Assembly (NCBI GenBank): GCA_038252255.1
Contig: JBBSAM010000009.1
Span: 62,001-126,000, forward strand
DNA length: 64,000 bases
Reading direction: 5' to 3'
DNA from: Chersky-806 sp038252255
GTDB taxonomy: Bacteria > Actinomycetota > Acidimicrobiia > IMCC26256 > JAENVU01
Positions within the stretch are counted from its first letter, which is position 1. The number at the start of each line of letters is the position of its first letter. Both the position numbers and the translations under genes were made by a program. Of this stretch, positions 39,723 to 47,827 are shown in pieces. The notes below the pieces were generated by a model, which made no database searches, was not told where the DNA came from, and saw nothing but the letters and a program-made list of their open reading frames with translations.

Positions 39723-40360
39723 CGCAGCCGCCGGAAACCCGGCCGGAGCCCCCGGCGCGACGTCCGGTCGCGGCCTTCGACTTCGACGGCACCATCTCGG
39801 AGCGCGACTCGCTCCGCCCGTTTCTCACGATCGTCTGCGGGCGCCGCCCGCTCTACCGCGAGCTCGCGTTGCGGTCGCCGGTGCTCGCGGCGACGCTGGC
39901 CGGTTGGGGTGATCGCGATGCGGAGAAGGCGCGACTCGTCGGCCGGCTGCTGGCGGGCCGGCCGGCCCAGCCGGTCCGCGAGGCGGGTGTGAAGTACGCG
40001 CAGCAGATGGTGGGCGGCGATGCCCTCCGACCGGAGATGCTCGAGAAGCTCGACTGGCACCAACGCCATGGTCACGAGATCGTGATCGTCTCCGCCTCGC
40101 TCGATGTCTACCTCGAGCCGCTCGCTCCGCTGCTCGGCGTGGACAAGGTGTTGTGCACCAGGCTCGGAGTGGACCCCGAAGGTCGGCTGACCGGCGAGCT
40201 CGAGGGCGGCAACGTGCGCGGACCGGAGAAGGCCCGGCGCTTCCGTGAGTGGCTGGGCCCGGGCGAGGTGGAGCTGTGGGCGTACGGCGACAGCGCCGGC
40301 GACCGTGAGCTGCTGGCCGAGGCGGACCACCCCGTCTGGATGCACGGCAAAGCGCGATGA
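39719..40360 (+). CDS. HAD-IB family phosphatase
   Basis: 213 residues with all HAD motifs: FDFDGTISERDS (I), IVSASLDVYL (II), the GPEKARRF Lys region (III) and YGDSAGDREL (IV). The subfamily resembles SerB and the small HAD-IB phosphatases. In mycobacteria a PAP2-type protein (Rv3807c) has been proposed for dephosphorylation of decaprenyl-phosphoryl-ribose 5-phosphate; no such gene is here, so I infer that this HAD enzyme takes that step. GTG start overlaps the dprE2 stop; its stop overlaps the next ATG. Confidence 0.88.
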   Translation: MTQPPETRPEPPARRPVAAFDFDGTISERDSLRPFLTIVCGRRPLYRELALRSPVLAATLAGWGDRDAEKARLVGRLLAGRPAQPVREAGVKYAQQMVGGDALRPEMLEKLDWHQRHGHEIVIVSASLDVYLEPLAPLLGVDKVLCTRLGVDPEGRLTGELEGGNVRGPEKARRFREWLGPGEVELWAYGDSAGDRELLAEADHPVWMHGKAR

Positions 40361-42093
40361 CCGCCGCGGTCGCGACGGGCGAGGCCCTGGACACCGGGGC
40401 ACCGGCCCCGTCGGGACCCGACCGGACGCAACGGCAACGCTTCTTCTGGGTCACGGTCGCCGTGACGCTCGGCGTGTCGGCGGCGTTCCTCGCCCGCATC
40501 CTGATCTACACGCACGGGCACCTCGTCTACGTGATCGACGATCCCGGCATCCACCTCGCGATGGCCCGCAACCTGGTCGAGCACGGGACGTGGGGAGTCA
40601 GCCCCGGCGTGTACGAGCCCGCTTCGTCCTCACCCGCGTGGACGCTCATGCTGGCCGGGGTCATCGCGGTCGCGTCGCCGGCGGCGTCAGTCGCGCCGCT
40701 GGTCTTCAACCTGGCTGCGGCGGTGTGGATCCTCTGGATCTTCGCCGCCCACCAACGCTTCACGACCCTCGCCCGCGGCCACTGGGGTAGCTGGGCGTTC
40801 GTCATCCTGCTCCCGTTGTGCGGGCTGTTCCTGCCCGGGCTCGCGTACACCGGGATGGAGAACACGCTCCACGCCGCGATCGCGCTGCAGGTGCTGGTCC
40901 TCCTGACCGTCCTCATCCGCGGCCGGGCGACCCGCCGGCAGCAGGTCGCGTACTTCGCGCTGCTCGCAATCGGCTCGTGCGTCCGCCTCGAGACGATGTT
41001 CCTCGCCGCGGGTTGCGGGGTGGCGCTGCTGTTCGCGACGTCGGCGCGGTTCAGCGGAGCGGAGATCGCCGCCCGGTGGTCGCTGAAGCGTCGCGTGGTG
41101 AACGTGGCGGGCACCGGCCTGGCGGCGGGAATCCCCGTCCTCGTCATCGGCGGGATCAACAAAGCCTTCCACCGCGGTTTCTTCCCCAACTCCGTGGTCG
41201 CCAAGACCGCCCTGGGAACGGACCAGAGCATCCTGCCCGGCTGGGACAAGATCCTCGAGCGTCTCAACAAAGATGCGCTGCTCGGCGTCATCGTCGTGCT
41301 GGCGATCGTGTACGTGATCTTCGTGTTCGCCGGCTTCCGCGGTCGCCATGCAGGCTTCGCCATGGCCCTGGCCCTGGCCGCGCTGGTGCACGTCGTGTTC
41401 GCTCAGATCGGCTGGTACGAGCGCTATCAGGCGTACCTCGTGATCGCCGGCCTGCTGCTGATGTTGCAGATCGGGACCGAGATCGTGCTGCCGCGCTGGC
41501 GAGAGGCAACGCTCGTCGGATTGACGTTGGCCATCGTCCTGTTCTCCGTGGCCCGGATCGCCCTGTTGACCACGGTGCCCCTGGCAGCGAGCAACACCTA
41601 CCGTCAGCAATATCAGATTGGTCGGTTCATGAGTCGTTACTACGACGGCAAGCCGATCGCGGTACAGGATCTCGGCTACATCGCGTCTCTTCACGACGGG
41701 CCAATCGTCGATCTCAACGGACTGGGAACGCATGAGGTGCTCGACCTCATTCGCAAGCATCAGTTCGACAAGAAGGCGATGCGGGAGCTGATCGACCGGG
41801 AGCACGTGGAGGCAATCGCGCTCTTCCCCGACGCGTACGGGTTCGGACTGCCGACCAACTGGATCGGTGTCGGCGAATGGATGCTCGGCCAACAGAAGGT
41901 GAGCCCGCTGTACTCGACGGTCACCTTCTACGCGCCGACGCCCGCGCTGGCGAAGCGGCTCGAACGGAACCTGCGTGCCTTTCGACCGGAGCTCCCGCCC
42001 GGAGTGAGAACTCTGAATCGACGCCAGATGCTCGACCGCGCGTTGAAGCGCCTCGGCTCTACCCCCGAATCACCCTCCGACATCGGCTCCTAG
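40357..42093 (+). CDS. Membrane arabinofuranosyltransferase-like protein (AftB-like GT-C)
   Basis: 578 residues with about ten membrane segments and a soluble C-terminal region. The first outside loop IDDPGIHLAMARNLVEHGTWG has the paired Asp of decaprenyl-phosphoryl-sugar-dependent GT-C enzymes, and YEPASSSPAWTLML follows as in the AftB family. In mycobacteria aftB (Rv3805c) lies beside ubiA, dprE1 and dprE2, supporting use of the arabinose donor made by this operon. ATGA overlap with the HAD gene. Acceptor polymer unknown. Confidence 0.82.
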   Translation: MTAAVATGEALDTGAPAPSGPDRTQRQRFFWVTVAVTLGVSAAFLARILIYTHGHLVYVIDDPGIHLAMARNLVEHGTWGVSPGVYEPASSSPAWTLMLAGVIAVASPAASVAPLVFNLAAAVWILWIFAAHQRFTTLARGHWGSWAFVILLPLCGLFLPGLAYTGMENTLHAAIALQVLVLLTVLIRGRATRRQQVAYFALLAIGSCVRLETMFLAAGCGVALLFATSARFSGAEIAARWSLKRRVVNVAGTGLAAGIPVLVIGGINKAFHRGFFPNSVVAKTALGTDQSILPGWDKILERLNKDALLGVIVVLAIVYVIFVFAGFRGRHAGFAMALALAALVHVVFAQIGWYERYQAYLVIAGLLLMLQIGTEIVLPRWREATLVGLTLAIVLFSVARIALLTTVPLAASNTYRQQYQIGRFMSRYYDGKPIAVQDLGYIASLHDGPIVDLNGLGTHEVLDLIRKHQFDKKAMRELIDREHVEAIALFPDAYGFGLPTNWIGVGEWMLGQQKVSPLYSTVTFYAPTPALAKRLERNLRAFRPELPPGVRTLNRRQMLDRALKRLGSTPESPSDIGS

Positions 42094-42142
42094 GCAGGCG
42101 GCGATCGGTCAAGAGCTCCGCCGGGCATGTGAGACTTGTGGC

Positions 42143-42364
42143 GTGACTGAATCCTGGACGATCCGCCACTTCTCACAAGCGAATCCTGAAGGACCCGGGC
42201 AAGATGACGTCGCCGCCCTCCTGCGCCGGGTCGCCGACTCGATCGAGCAGCTGGGCCCGATCGAGGTGCAAGACCTCATTCTCTCGAGCGAACTCGGCGA
42301 CATCGACGGAGACGGCGATCGGTACGCAATCACCGTGTACTTCAGCCCCGCCGAGGATTCCTAA
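42143..42364 (+). CDS. Small hypothetical protein (73 aa)
   Basis: Starts at GTG 42143. Composition and acidity look like a real soluble protein: DDVAALLRRVADSIEQLGPIEVQDLILSSEL forms a helix-strand pair and ITVYFSP a terminal strand. GAGACT, a weak -10, ends 6 nt before the GTG. No family recognised. It lies 49 nt after the AftB-like gene and ends before a large hairpin, so it may be the last gene of that transcript. Confidence 0.65.
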   Translation: MTESWTIRHFSQANPEGPGQDDVAALLRRVADSIEQLGPIEVQDLILSSELGDIDGDGDRYAITVYFSPAEDS

Positions 42365-42442
42365 CTAGAGGCAGTTGCTTTCTCTGCCAGCCCGAGCACC
42401 GCGCAGAGTGGCACCGACCTCACAGTGGTGTCCCGCGGGACC

Positions 42443-42469
42443 CCGTCCACAGGCAAGGGGTTGTCCACA
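42443..42469 (+). other. Two DnaA-box-like words in an intergenic region
   Basis: TTGTCCACA at 42461-42469 equals the actinobacterial DnaA-box consensus, and CCGTCCACA at 42443-42451 differs at two positions. They stand 18 bp apart in the gene-free stretch 42365-42641. Too few for an origin; could be chance or a DnaA-titrating site. Confidence 0.3.
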
Positions 42470-42569
42470 AGCGGAGAACCGGGCCGCGGGCAGGCACGGA
42501 CCGCGGGTCGCGCAGCCTGGCGGCGTATGAGAATCGCGCCGCCCGAGACCCACGATCCAAACCACCGGA

Positions 42570-42615
42570 TTCGGGGCGCTCACGCGTCGCTATCGCGACG
42601 CGTACTCGCCCCGAA
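42570..42615. terminator. Large near-perfect hairpin, probable bidirectional terminator
   Basis: Arms 42570-42590 and 42595-42615 pair over 21 positions, TTCGGGGCG...ACGCGTCGC against GCGACGCGT...CGCCCCGAA, broken only by a 3-nt internal mismatch, with loop TATC. It lies between two convergent genes and 27 nt before the end of the minus-strand glycosyltransferase. Confidence 0.72.
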
Positions 42616-42641
42616 AGGAGTCTGGCGGCTCAGCAACGCGC

Positions 42642-44264
42642 TCAGGAGTTGGTGTGGTCCTGTTTGTCGGCGCGGTGGTGACGGTGAGGCGGGCGGTAGG
42701 TGTGCAGGCGGTCGTCCGGGAGCAGGACGAAGCTTCGGAGTGTCTTCGCGTCGTGCAGGAGCATCGTGTTCGTCACTGCGACCTTCTCGGCCGAGTGGTA
42801 GCGGTTCACGACGAAGCCGTTGAACTCCTGGCGGTCCACGAGCTTGAAGTCGCGGGCCAGCGGCTTCGACAGGGCCGGGAAGAAGAACGCCTCACAGGCC
42901 AGCCCCGACCACCGGCCGCACCGCTTCCCCGGCTCGGGAATCCGGTACACGAGATCGATCGTGCTCACCTTCGCCAGCTTCTTGCCCTTGAGCGCGCGTG
43001 AGCCGTCGATGTAGTGCAGCAGCGGCGAGCCGAGGTACCCGTCGACCACGACGGCGTGGTCACGACCTCCCTGCTCCACCACCCGCGCCACCGCGCGCCA
43101 GTTCGGCTTCTGGAAGTCGGCGTCACTCGCCACCTTGAGCACCACCGCGATCCAGCCGGCGCTGAGGACCAGCGCCACCACCATCCCGAGCCACGCGACG
43201 CGACGCGTCCCGAGCCCGATCGCGACGACGACCGCGAACGGGATGACCGACACGATGAAGTTGCGACCGAGGAGGTAGTCGCTCCCCAGCGCGCTCGCGA
43301 CCAGCGACAGCACGATACCGACCGAGCCGAGCACGAACATGATCAGCGCGGTCGAGCGTTCGTGGCGGTCGCCGAGCACCGCGGCAAGCACCACCGCGAC
43401 GCCGATGATCAGTGCGACGACGGGCCACCACCCGTCGAACGGTTCCGCCGGACCCAGCAGCGCGCCGTGTCCCGCTTCCGCGAGCCGCTGCGAGATCGGG
43501 AAGTCGCTGATCCACGACTGCTTCTGGCCCTGCTGGTCCAGCGCGAGCACCAACAGCGGGAGCGCGACGACAGCCAGTGGGATGCAGCCTCTCGCCACCT
43601 TGCGCAGCTGTGTGCGGTAGACGATCGCCAGCCACCCGAGCTCCGCGAGCACGATGAGCAGGGCGAAGTAGTGCGTGCAGACCGCGGCGGCGGCGACGGC
43701 GCCCCACCAGACGAAGTTGCTCGCGCGGTCGTCGTTGATCGCGCGCACGCAGAAGAGGATCGAGAGCGCGCCGAGGAACGCGAACAGCGCGTAGGGGCGC
43801 GCTTCCTGGGAGTACCAGACGAGCATCGGGTTCACCGCCACCAGCAGCGCGGCGAGCAGGCCGATGCGACGGCTGAGCCGGAGCTCCCGGGCGAGGAGAT
43901 AGGTGACCGCGACCGTCGCGATCCCGGCCAGCGCCGAGATCGTCCGCACGACCGCGTCGCCGTAGCCGAAGATCCGGACCCAGAACCAGCCCACCAGGAA
44001 GTACAGCGGCGGGCTGCCCTCGTTCTGCGGGACCGTCACGATCACCAGCTCGGCGAGCCGGTGCTTCAGGTCGTCGACCGCGACGTACTCGTCGTACCAG
44101 AGGCTCTGATGGCCGATGTGCCAGAAGCGCAGGACCGCGGCCAGGAGAACGATCAGGACGAGGAGGGAGTCGACCCTTCCGAACGCGGACCAAGAGCGGG
44201 ACGCGCGGTCGTCGGCGCTGCGGACCTGCGTGGCCTCGCCGGTGCCGTCAGCGGTCTGAACCAT
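42642..44264 (-). CDS. Multi-pass membrane glycosyltransferase (ArnT/PMT-like, PF13231 type)
   Basis: 540 residues, about ten membrane segments. The first loop HQSLWYDEYVAVDDLKHRLAEL holds the WxDE motif of polyprenyl-phosphate mannosyl/arabinosyl transferases, and ENEGSPPLYFL-type NEGSPPLYFLVGWFW is the second family block. The last 60 residues are basic and His-rich (HRHHRADK). The ATG at 44264 is preferred, with TACCAT ending 9 nt before it; an ATG 26 nt earlier is possible. Adjoins the arabinan-type operon but is transcribed from the opposite strand. Confidence 0.82.
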   Translation of the reverse strand: MVQTADGTGEATQVRSADDRASRSWSAFGRVDSLLVLIVLLAAVLRFWHIGHQSLWYDEYVAVDDLKHRLAELVIVTVPQNEGSPPLYFLVGWFWVRIFGYGDAVVRTISALAGIATVAVTYLLARELRLSRRIGLLAALLVAVNPMLVWYSQEARPYALFAFLGALSILFCVRAINDDRASNFVWWGAVAAAAVCTHYFALLIVLAELGWLAIVYRTQLRKVARGCIPLAVVALPLLVLALDQQGQKQSWISDFPISQRLAEAGHGALLGPAEPFDGWWPVVALIIGVAVVLAAVLGDRHERSTALIMFVLGSVGIVLSLVASALGSDYLLGRNFIVSVIPFAVVVAIGLGTRRVAWLGMVVALVLSAGWIAVVLKVASDADFQKPNWRAVARVVEQGGRDHAVVVDGYLGSPLLHYIDGSRALKGKKLAKVSTIDLVYRIPEPGKRCGRWSGLACEAFFFPALSKPLARDFKLVDRQEFNGFVVNRYHSAEKVAVTNTMLLHDAKTLRSFVLLPDDRLHTYRPPHRHHRADKQDHTNS

Positions 44265-44322
44265 GGGCCGAGGATGGTACCAACGCATGTCGGCTGAAGT
44301 TCCCTTGGTAGCGTCCGCTCCC

Positions 44323-45444
44323 GTGACCGAGACCTGGCGGTACGTCGACTGCGGCGCGGTCGACGCGTTCGAGAACAACGCACAGATGGCAGTGCTCTCA
44401 CGCTCAACCGTCGACGGCGGGCGGCCGATCCTGCAGACGAGCGTCTGGGGGCGGACGCATCTCAACGTCGGCTGGTTCGACGACGTGGACAGCACGCTGG
44501 ACCTGGCCGAGTGTGAGCGACTCGGCATCCAGGTGATCCGGCGGCCGTTCGCCGGTGGTGGGACCGCGTTCTACGACGCCGGGTGCGCGGTGATGTTCGG
44601 CCTCATGTTGCCGAAGCCGACCGATCCGGGCGCTCCGGTTGATCTCGACGCCGTCATCGCCCGCCTCCAGCCGATCGTGCTCGACGCTCTGGGCCGGCTC
44701 GGGCTCGGCGAGGTGACGTTCCAGGGCTCCGCCGACCTCCGGTGGGTCAACGACCGCAAGGTCGGTGGCATCTCGGCCGGGGACTTCGGGCGGGTGCTCA
44801 GCGTCGGCGGCTTTCTCAACATCAAGCCGCCGAACCTCGACCTCTACCTCCAGGTCGTGCGCGTGCCGGAAGGGAAGTTCGCCGACAAGATCGTCAAGGA
44901 CATGCGCGAATACGTATGCACGGCCGAGGAGATCGTCGGAGAACCCGTCACCTACGAGCAGTTCCGTGACGCGCTCACCGGCGCCGTCGAAGCTGCGGGT
45001 GTCGACCTGGCCCGCGACCCGATGACCGACGTGGAACGCGGCGCGCTCGCCAAGATCTCGCAACGCATCGCGTCCGACGGAGCGGTGCGCCGGGTCTCCT
45101 CCGAACGGTTCGCCGCGGAGCACACCGACGAGCGTGTCGGGTTCGCGAACCATAAGGGGCGCAAGCTCTGCCGCGCCGGCGTCGCGCTCGACGCGTCGGG
45201 TCATCTGGCCGCGGTGATGATGGCCGGCGACATGCACGTCGCCCCGGCCGACACGCTCGACGGTGTTGCCGCCGCGCTCGCGGGTGCCGACGCGAGCGAC
45301 GAGGCCGATCTCCGCGCCCGCATCACCGCGGTATGGGACGCGGACGGCGTACATCAGGCTGACGCGACGATGGGCGTCACGACCGACGACCTGCTCACCG
45401 CGGTCACGAAGGCAATCGCGAGCGCGAAGGGTGAGCAATCGTGA
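44323..45444 (+). CDS. Lipoate-protein ligase A family protein
   Basis: 373 residues. The catalytic domain shows RRPFAGGGTAFYDAG at about residue 72 (family RRxSGGGTVYHD) and DRKVGGISAG with the candidate catalytic Lys at about 146. The usual HD after the glycine loop is YD, so substrate use may differ from true LplA. A roughly 120-residue C-terminal part resembles the extra domain of long ligases. Start GTG 44323 is supported by TAGCGT 8 nt upstream; an ATG at 44287 is the alternative. Followed by an overlapping SDR. Confidence 0.8.
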   Translation: MTETWRYVDCGAVDAFENNAQMAVLSRSTVDGGRPILQTSVWGRTHLNVGWFDDVDSTLDLAECERLGIQVIRRPFAGGGTAFYDAGCAVMFGLMLPKPTDPGAPVDLDAVIARLQPIVLDALGRLGLGEVTFQGSADLRWVNDRKVGGISAGDFGRVLSVGGFLNIKPPNLDLYLQVVRVPEGKFADKIVKDMREYVCTAEEIVGEPVTYEQFRDALTGAVEAAGVDLARDPMTDVERGALAKISQRIASDGAVRRVSSERFAAEHTDERVGFANHKGRKLCRAGVALDASGHLAAVMMAGDMHVAPADTLDGVAAALAGADASDEADLRARITAVWDADGVHQADATMGVTTDDLLTAVTKAIASAKGEQS

Positions 45445-46232
45445 AGCTGGATGGTTCGAAGATCCTGGTCACGGGCGCGTCGTCGGGCATCGGCGCCGCG
45501 CTCGCGCCGCAGCTGGCGGCAAAGGGGGCGACCGTCGGGATCGTCGCCCGGCGGGCCGAGCGACTCGAGGAGGTCGTGGCGGCGTGCCGGGCCTTCACCC
45601 CCGAGTCGACCTTCTGGGCCGCGGACCTGGGCGCCGTCGACACCGCCATCGGCATCGCGGAGGCTGCGTGGGACCACTTCGGTGGGCTCGACGCGCTGGT
45701 GAACAACGCGGCGATCGGCAAGCGCAAGCTCGTGCAGACGCTCACTCCGGCCGACGTCGAGACCACGATGCAGACCAACTTCTTCTCGCCGGTCCGCATG
45801 GGGATGGCCCTGCTCCCCCGCTGGCTCGAGCGTGGTGACGGGCTGATCGTCAACGTGTCGAGCATGGGCGGCCGGCTCGGGATCCTGCACGAGGCGGCCT
45901 ACAGTGCCTCGAAGTTCGCGCTCTGCGGCTGGAGCGAGAGCATGCGCATGGACCTTGAGGGCACCGGGGTCAAGGTGAAGCTCGTGCTCCCCGGCCCCAT
46001 CGAGACCGAGATTTGGGACGTGCGGCCCGGCGAGCTGCCCGGTCTCTACGACGGCCCGTTCGTCACCGCGGCGAACTGCGCTGCGGACATCGTCACCGCG
46101 ATGGAGGACGACGAGGGTTTCGAGTACTACACGCCGGAAGAGGTCCCCGGTGGTTGGCGCCAGAAGGATCTCGTCGTCGGCAAGACCGAGAGCTGCGACC
46201 AGTTCCTCACCGGCATGGCCCAGATGGGCTGA
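45441..46232 (+). CDS. SDR family oxidoreductase (263 aa)
   Basis: Classical SDR: LVTGASSGIGAALA, NNAAIGK, NVSSMGG and YSASKFALCGWSESM, with Ser, Tyr and Lys in place. C-terminal region EYYTPEEVPGGWRQKDL is longer than in the shortest members. GTG start overlaps the ligase stop by 4 nt (GTGA), which suggests a shared but unidentified role. Ends 24 nt before the convergent carotenoid oxygenase. Confidence 0.9.
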   Translation: MKLDGSKILVTGASSGIGAALAPQLAAKGATVGIVARRAERLEEVVAACRAFTPESTFWAADLGAVDTAIGIAEAAWDHFGGLDALVNNAAIGKRKLVQTLTPADVETTMQTNFFSPVRMGMALLPRWLERGDGLIVNVSSMGGRLGILHEAAYSASKFALCGWSESMRMDLEGTGVKVKLVLPGPIETEIWDVRPGELPGLYDGPFVTAANCAADIVTAMEDDEGFEYYTPEEVPGGWRQKDLVVGKTESCDQFLTGMAQMG

Positions 46233-46256
46233 CCACCCCGGACGCTCCCGCCCGCA

Positions 46257-47711
46257 CTACTTGGACGAGCGCGAGCGGTGCTGGGCGTTGACGTCGCGAG
46301 CAGGGAGCCAGGTGCCGTGCTGGCCGGCGGGGACCCGCTGCGGGAGCTGCACCACCGCGCGGGGGTCGGCCGCGAGGTCCTGGGCGTCGAGCACCACGAG
46401 CTGGCTGCGGTCCCGGGGGATGTCGTAGGTGAGGGCGAGAATCCAACCGTCGCCTTCGCGGGTGCTGTCCCGGCGGGGCACGAACTGCGGTTCGCCCACC
46501 ACGACCCCGTCGGGGAACTGGTGCTGCACGACGTCTTCGATCTTGACGTCGTAGCGGACGAGCGTGTCGAAGCCCACCCCGTTCGGGCGCCCGTCCGAAC
46601 GCGTGACTGCGGCGAGATACGCGTAGCGGTGGTGCAGGCCGGACCGCCGGTTGTCGATGCTCGGGAGCTCGACCGGCGTCGCGTCGAACATCTCGTCGCT
46701 GACGACCCCACGGCCGGGCTCGACCACGCAGCGGTGGTACGTCGGCGACTGTGCGATCCCTGCAGCAGTCTCGAGGTTGAAGGAGTCACGGTGGATGTAG
46801 TCGACTACGACGTCGTCGCCATCGGTGTACGCGTTGACGAAGTGCATCGCGAACCGGTTCTCCATGGGGAACCACCGGATGCGGTCGCTCTCACCCTCGC
46901 GTGACAGCAGGCCGAGACGCGTGCCGTGCTCGGGTTGCCACTGCACGAGCGGTCCGCCGTCCGCGCCGCCGGTGGGATCGATCACGGCCGGGCTGTCGAA
47001 GAACACGACATGCTGATCGGTGACGCCGAAGTCGTGCATCAGCACCGGCCGCGGCAGCTCGATCGGGAGGATGCGGCTCACCTGGCCGCGCGGTGAGACC
47101 ACGCCGTAGGTCAGGTACGGAGGCTCGGTCGAGGTCGAGAAGAAGCACAGCTCGTCCCAGATCGGATCGACCTTCGGGTGCGCGTTCATCGAACGCGGCA
47201 GTGACCCGTCGAAGGTGTGCTCGCCGACGGTGCCGAAGCGCCAGCTGAGCTCGTACGGCGCGCCACCCTCCCAGAGGGAGAGGATGCGGCCGGCGTGCGT
47301 GACGACGTTCGTGTTCGACCAGTTCTTGCCCGTCGCGCGCTCACGGTTGCCGAGGCTGGCCTGCGGCCGGCCCGACGCGTAGGTGCCGCCGAAGAGGGCA
47401 TGGCCCGCCTCGCGTTCGGCCACGAGGTCCTTGGTGACGACCCACTTGTTGCGGTAGCGGGCCCGGGCCTGCTGGAAGGTGACGACGTGCACCATGCCGT
47501 CGCCGTCGAACGGGAACGTCCCGCCGCCGACGGGCGGGTACTGGGCGTTGGGGCCGTTGCGGACGTACGAGCCGTCCAGCTCGGGAGGGATGTCGCCATC
47601 CACCGGCAGGTCGACGACGTCCAGCTCCTCGTGCACGGGCGCGAGGTAACGCGAGGGGTCACCACCCAGGTGGGTGTCCGTACCTGGCAGATGCATCGCC
47701 GGTTCGAGCAT
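46257..47711 (-). CDS. Carotenoid oxygenase family dioxygenase
   Basis: 484 residues, the usual size for a carotenoid (or stilbene) cleavage enzyme with a beta-propeller and non-haem iron. The four iron-binding His are in SMNAHPKVDP, LMHDFGVTD, FAMHFVNAY and the near-terminal AGQHGTWLP. DLPVDGDIPPELDGSYVRNGPN is the family N terminus. ATG 47711 has GAGGAGG 9 nt upstream. The open frame upstream belongs to the shadow of the molybdopterin gene. No carotenoid synthesis genes are in the window. Confidence 0.9.
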   Translation of the reverse strand: MLEPAMHLPGTDTHLGGDPSRYLAPVHEELDVVDLPVDGDIPPELDGSYVRNGPNAQYPPVGGGTFPFDGDGMVHVVTFQQARARYRNKWVVTKDLVAEREAGHALFGGTYASGRPQASLGNRERATGKNWSNTNVVTHAGRILSLWEGGAPYELSWRFGTVGEHTFDGSLPRSMNAHPKVDPIWDELCFFSTSTEPPYLTYGVVSPRGQVSRILPIELPRPVLMHDFGVTDQHVVFFDSPAVIDPTGGADGGPLVQWQPEHGTRLGLLSREGESDRIRWFPMENRFAMHFVNAYTDGDDVVVDYIHRDSFNLETAAGIAQSPTYHRCVVEPGRGVVSDEMFDATPVELPSIDNRRSGLHHRYAYLAAVTRSDGRPNGVGFDTLVRYDVKIEDVVQHQFPDGVVVGEPQFVPRRDSTREGDGWILALTYDIPRDRSQLVVLDAQDLAADPRAVVQLPQRVPAGQHGTWLPARDVNAQHRSRSSK

Positions 47712-47827
47712 GGTGCCGCGCCTCCTCGGGCCCGCCTCGCCTCGATGATCGACGGGTCCGATGCGTCTCTTGAGCGTGGTCACTTTGCCCGCTTTCGCGC
47801 ACAAATGGGAGGCGGGGCGTCCGGGGG

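Noticed and set aside
42443..42469. Replication origin
   Set aside because: Only one perfect and one imperfect DnaA box, and no dnaA, dnaN or AT-rich unwinding region nearby.
42425..42823. 132-codon plus-strand ORF in the intergenic region
   Set aside because: It runs through the strong hairpin and into the antisense of the glycosyltransferase, has no start signal and no protein-like composition.
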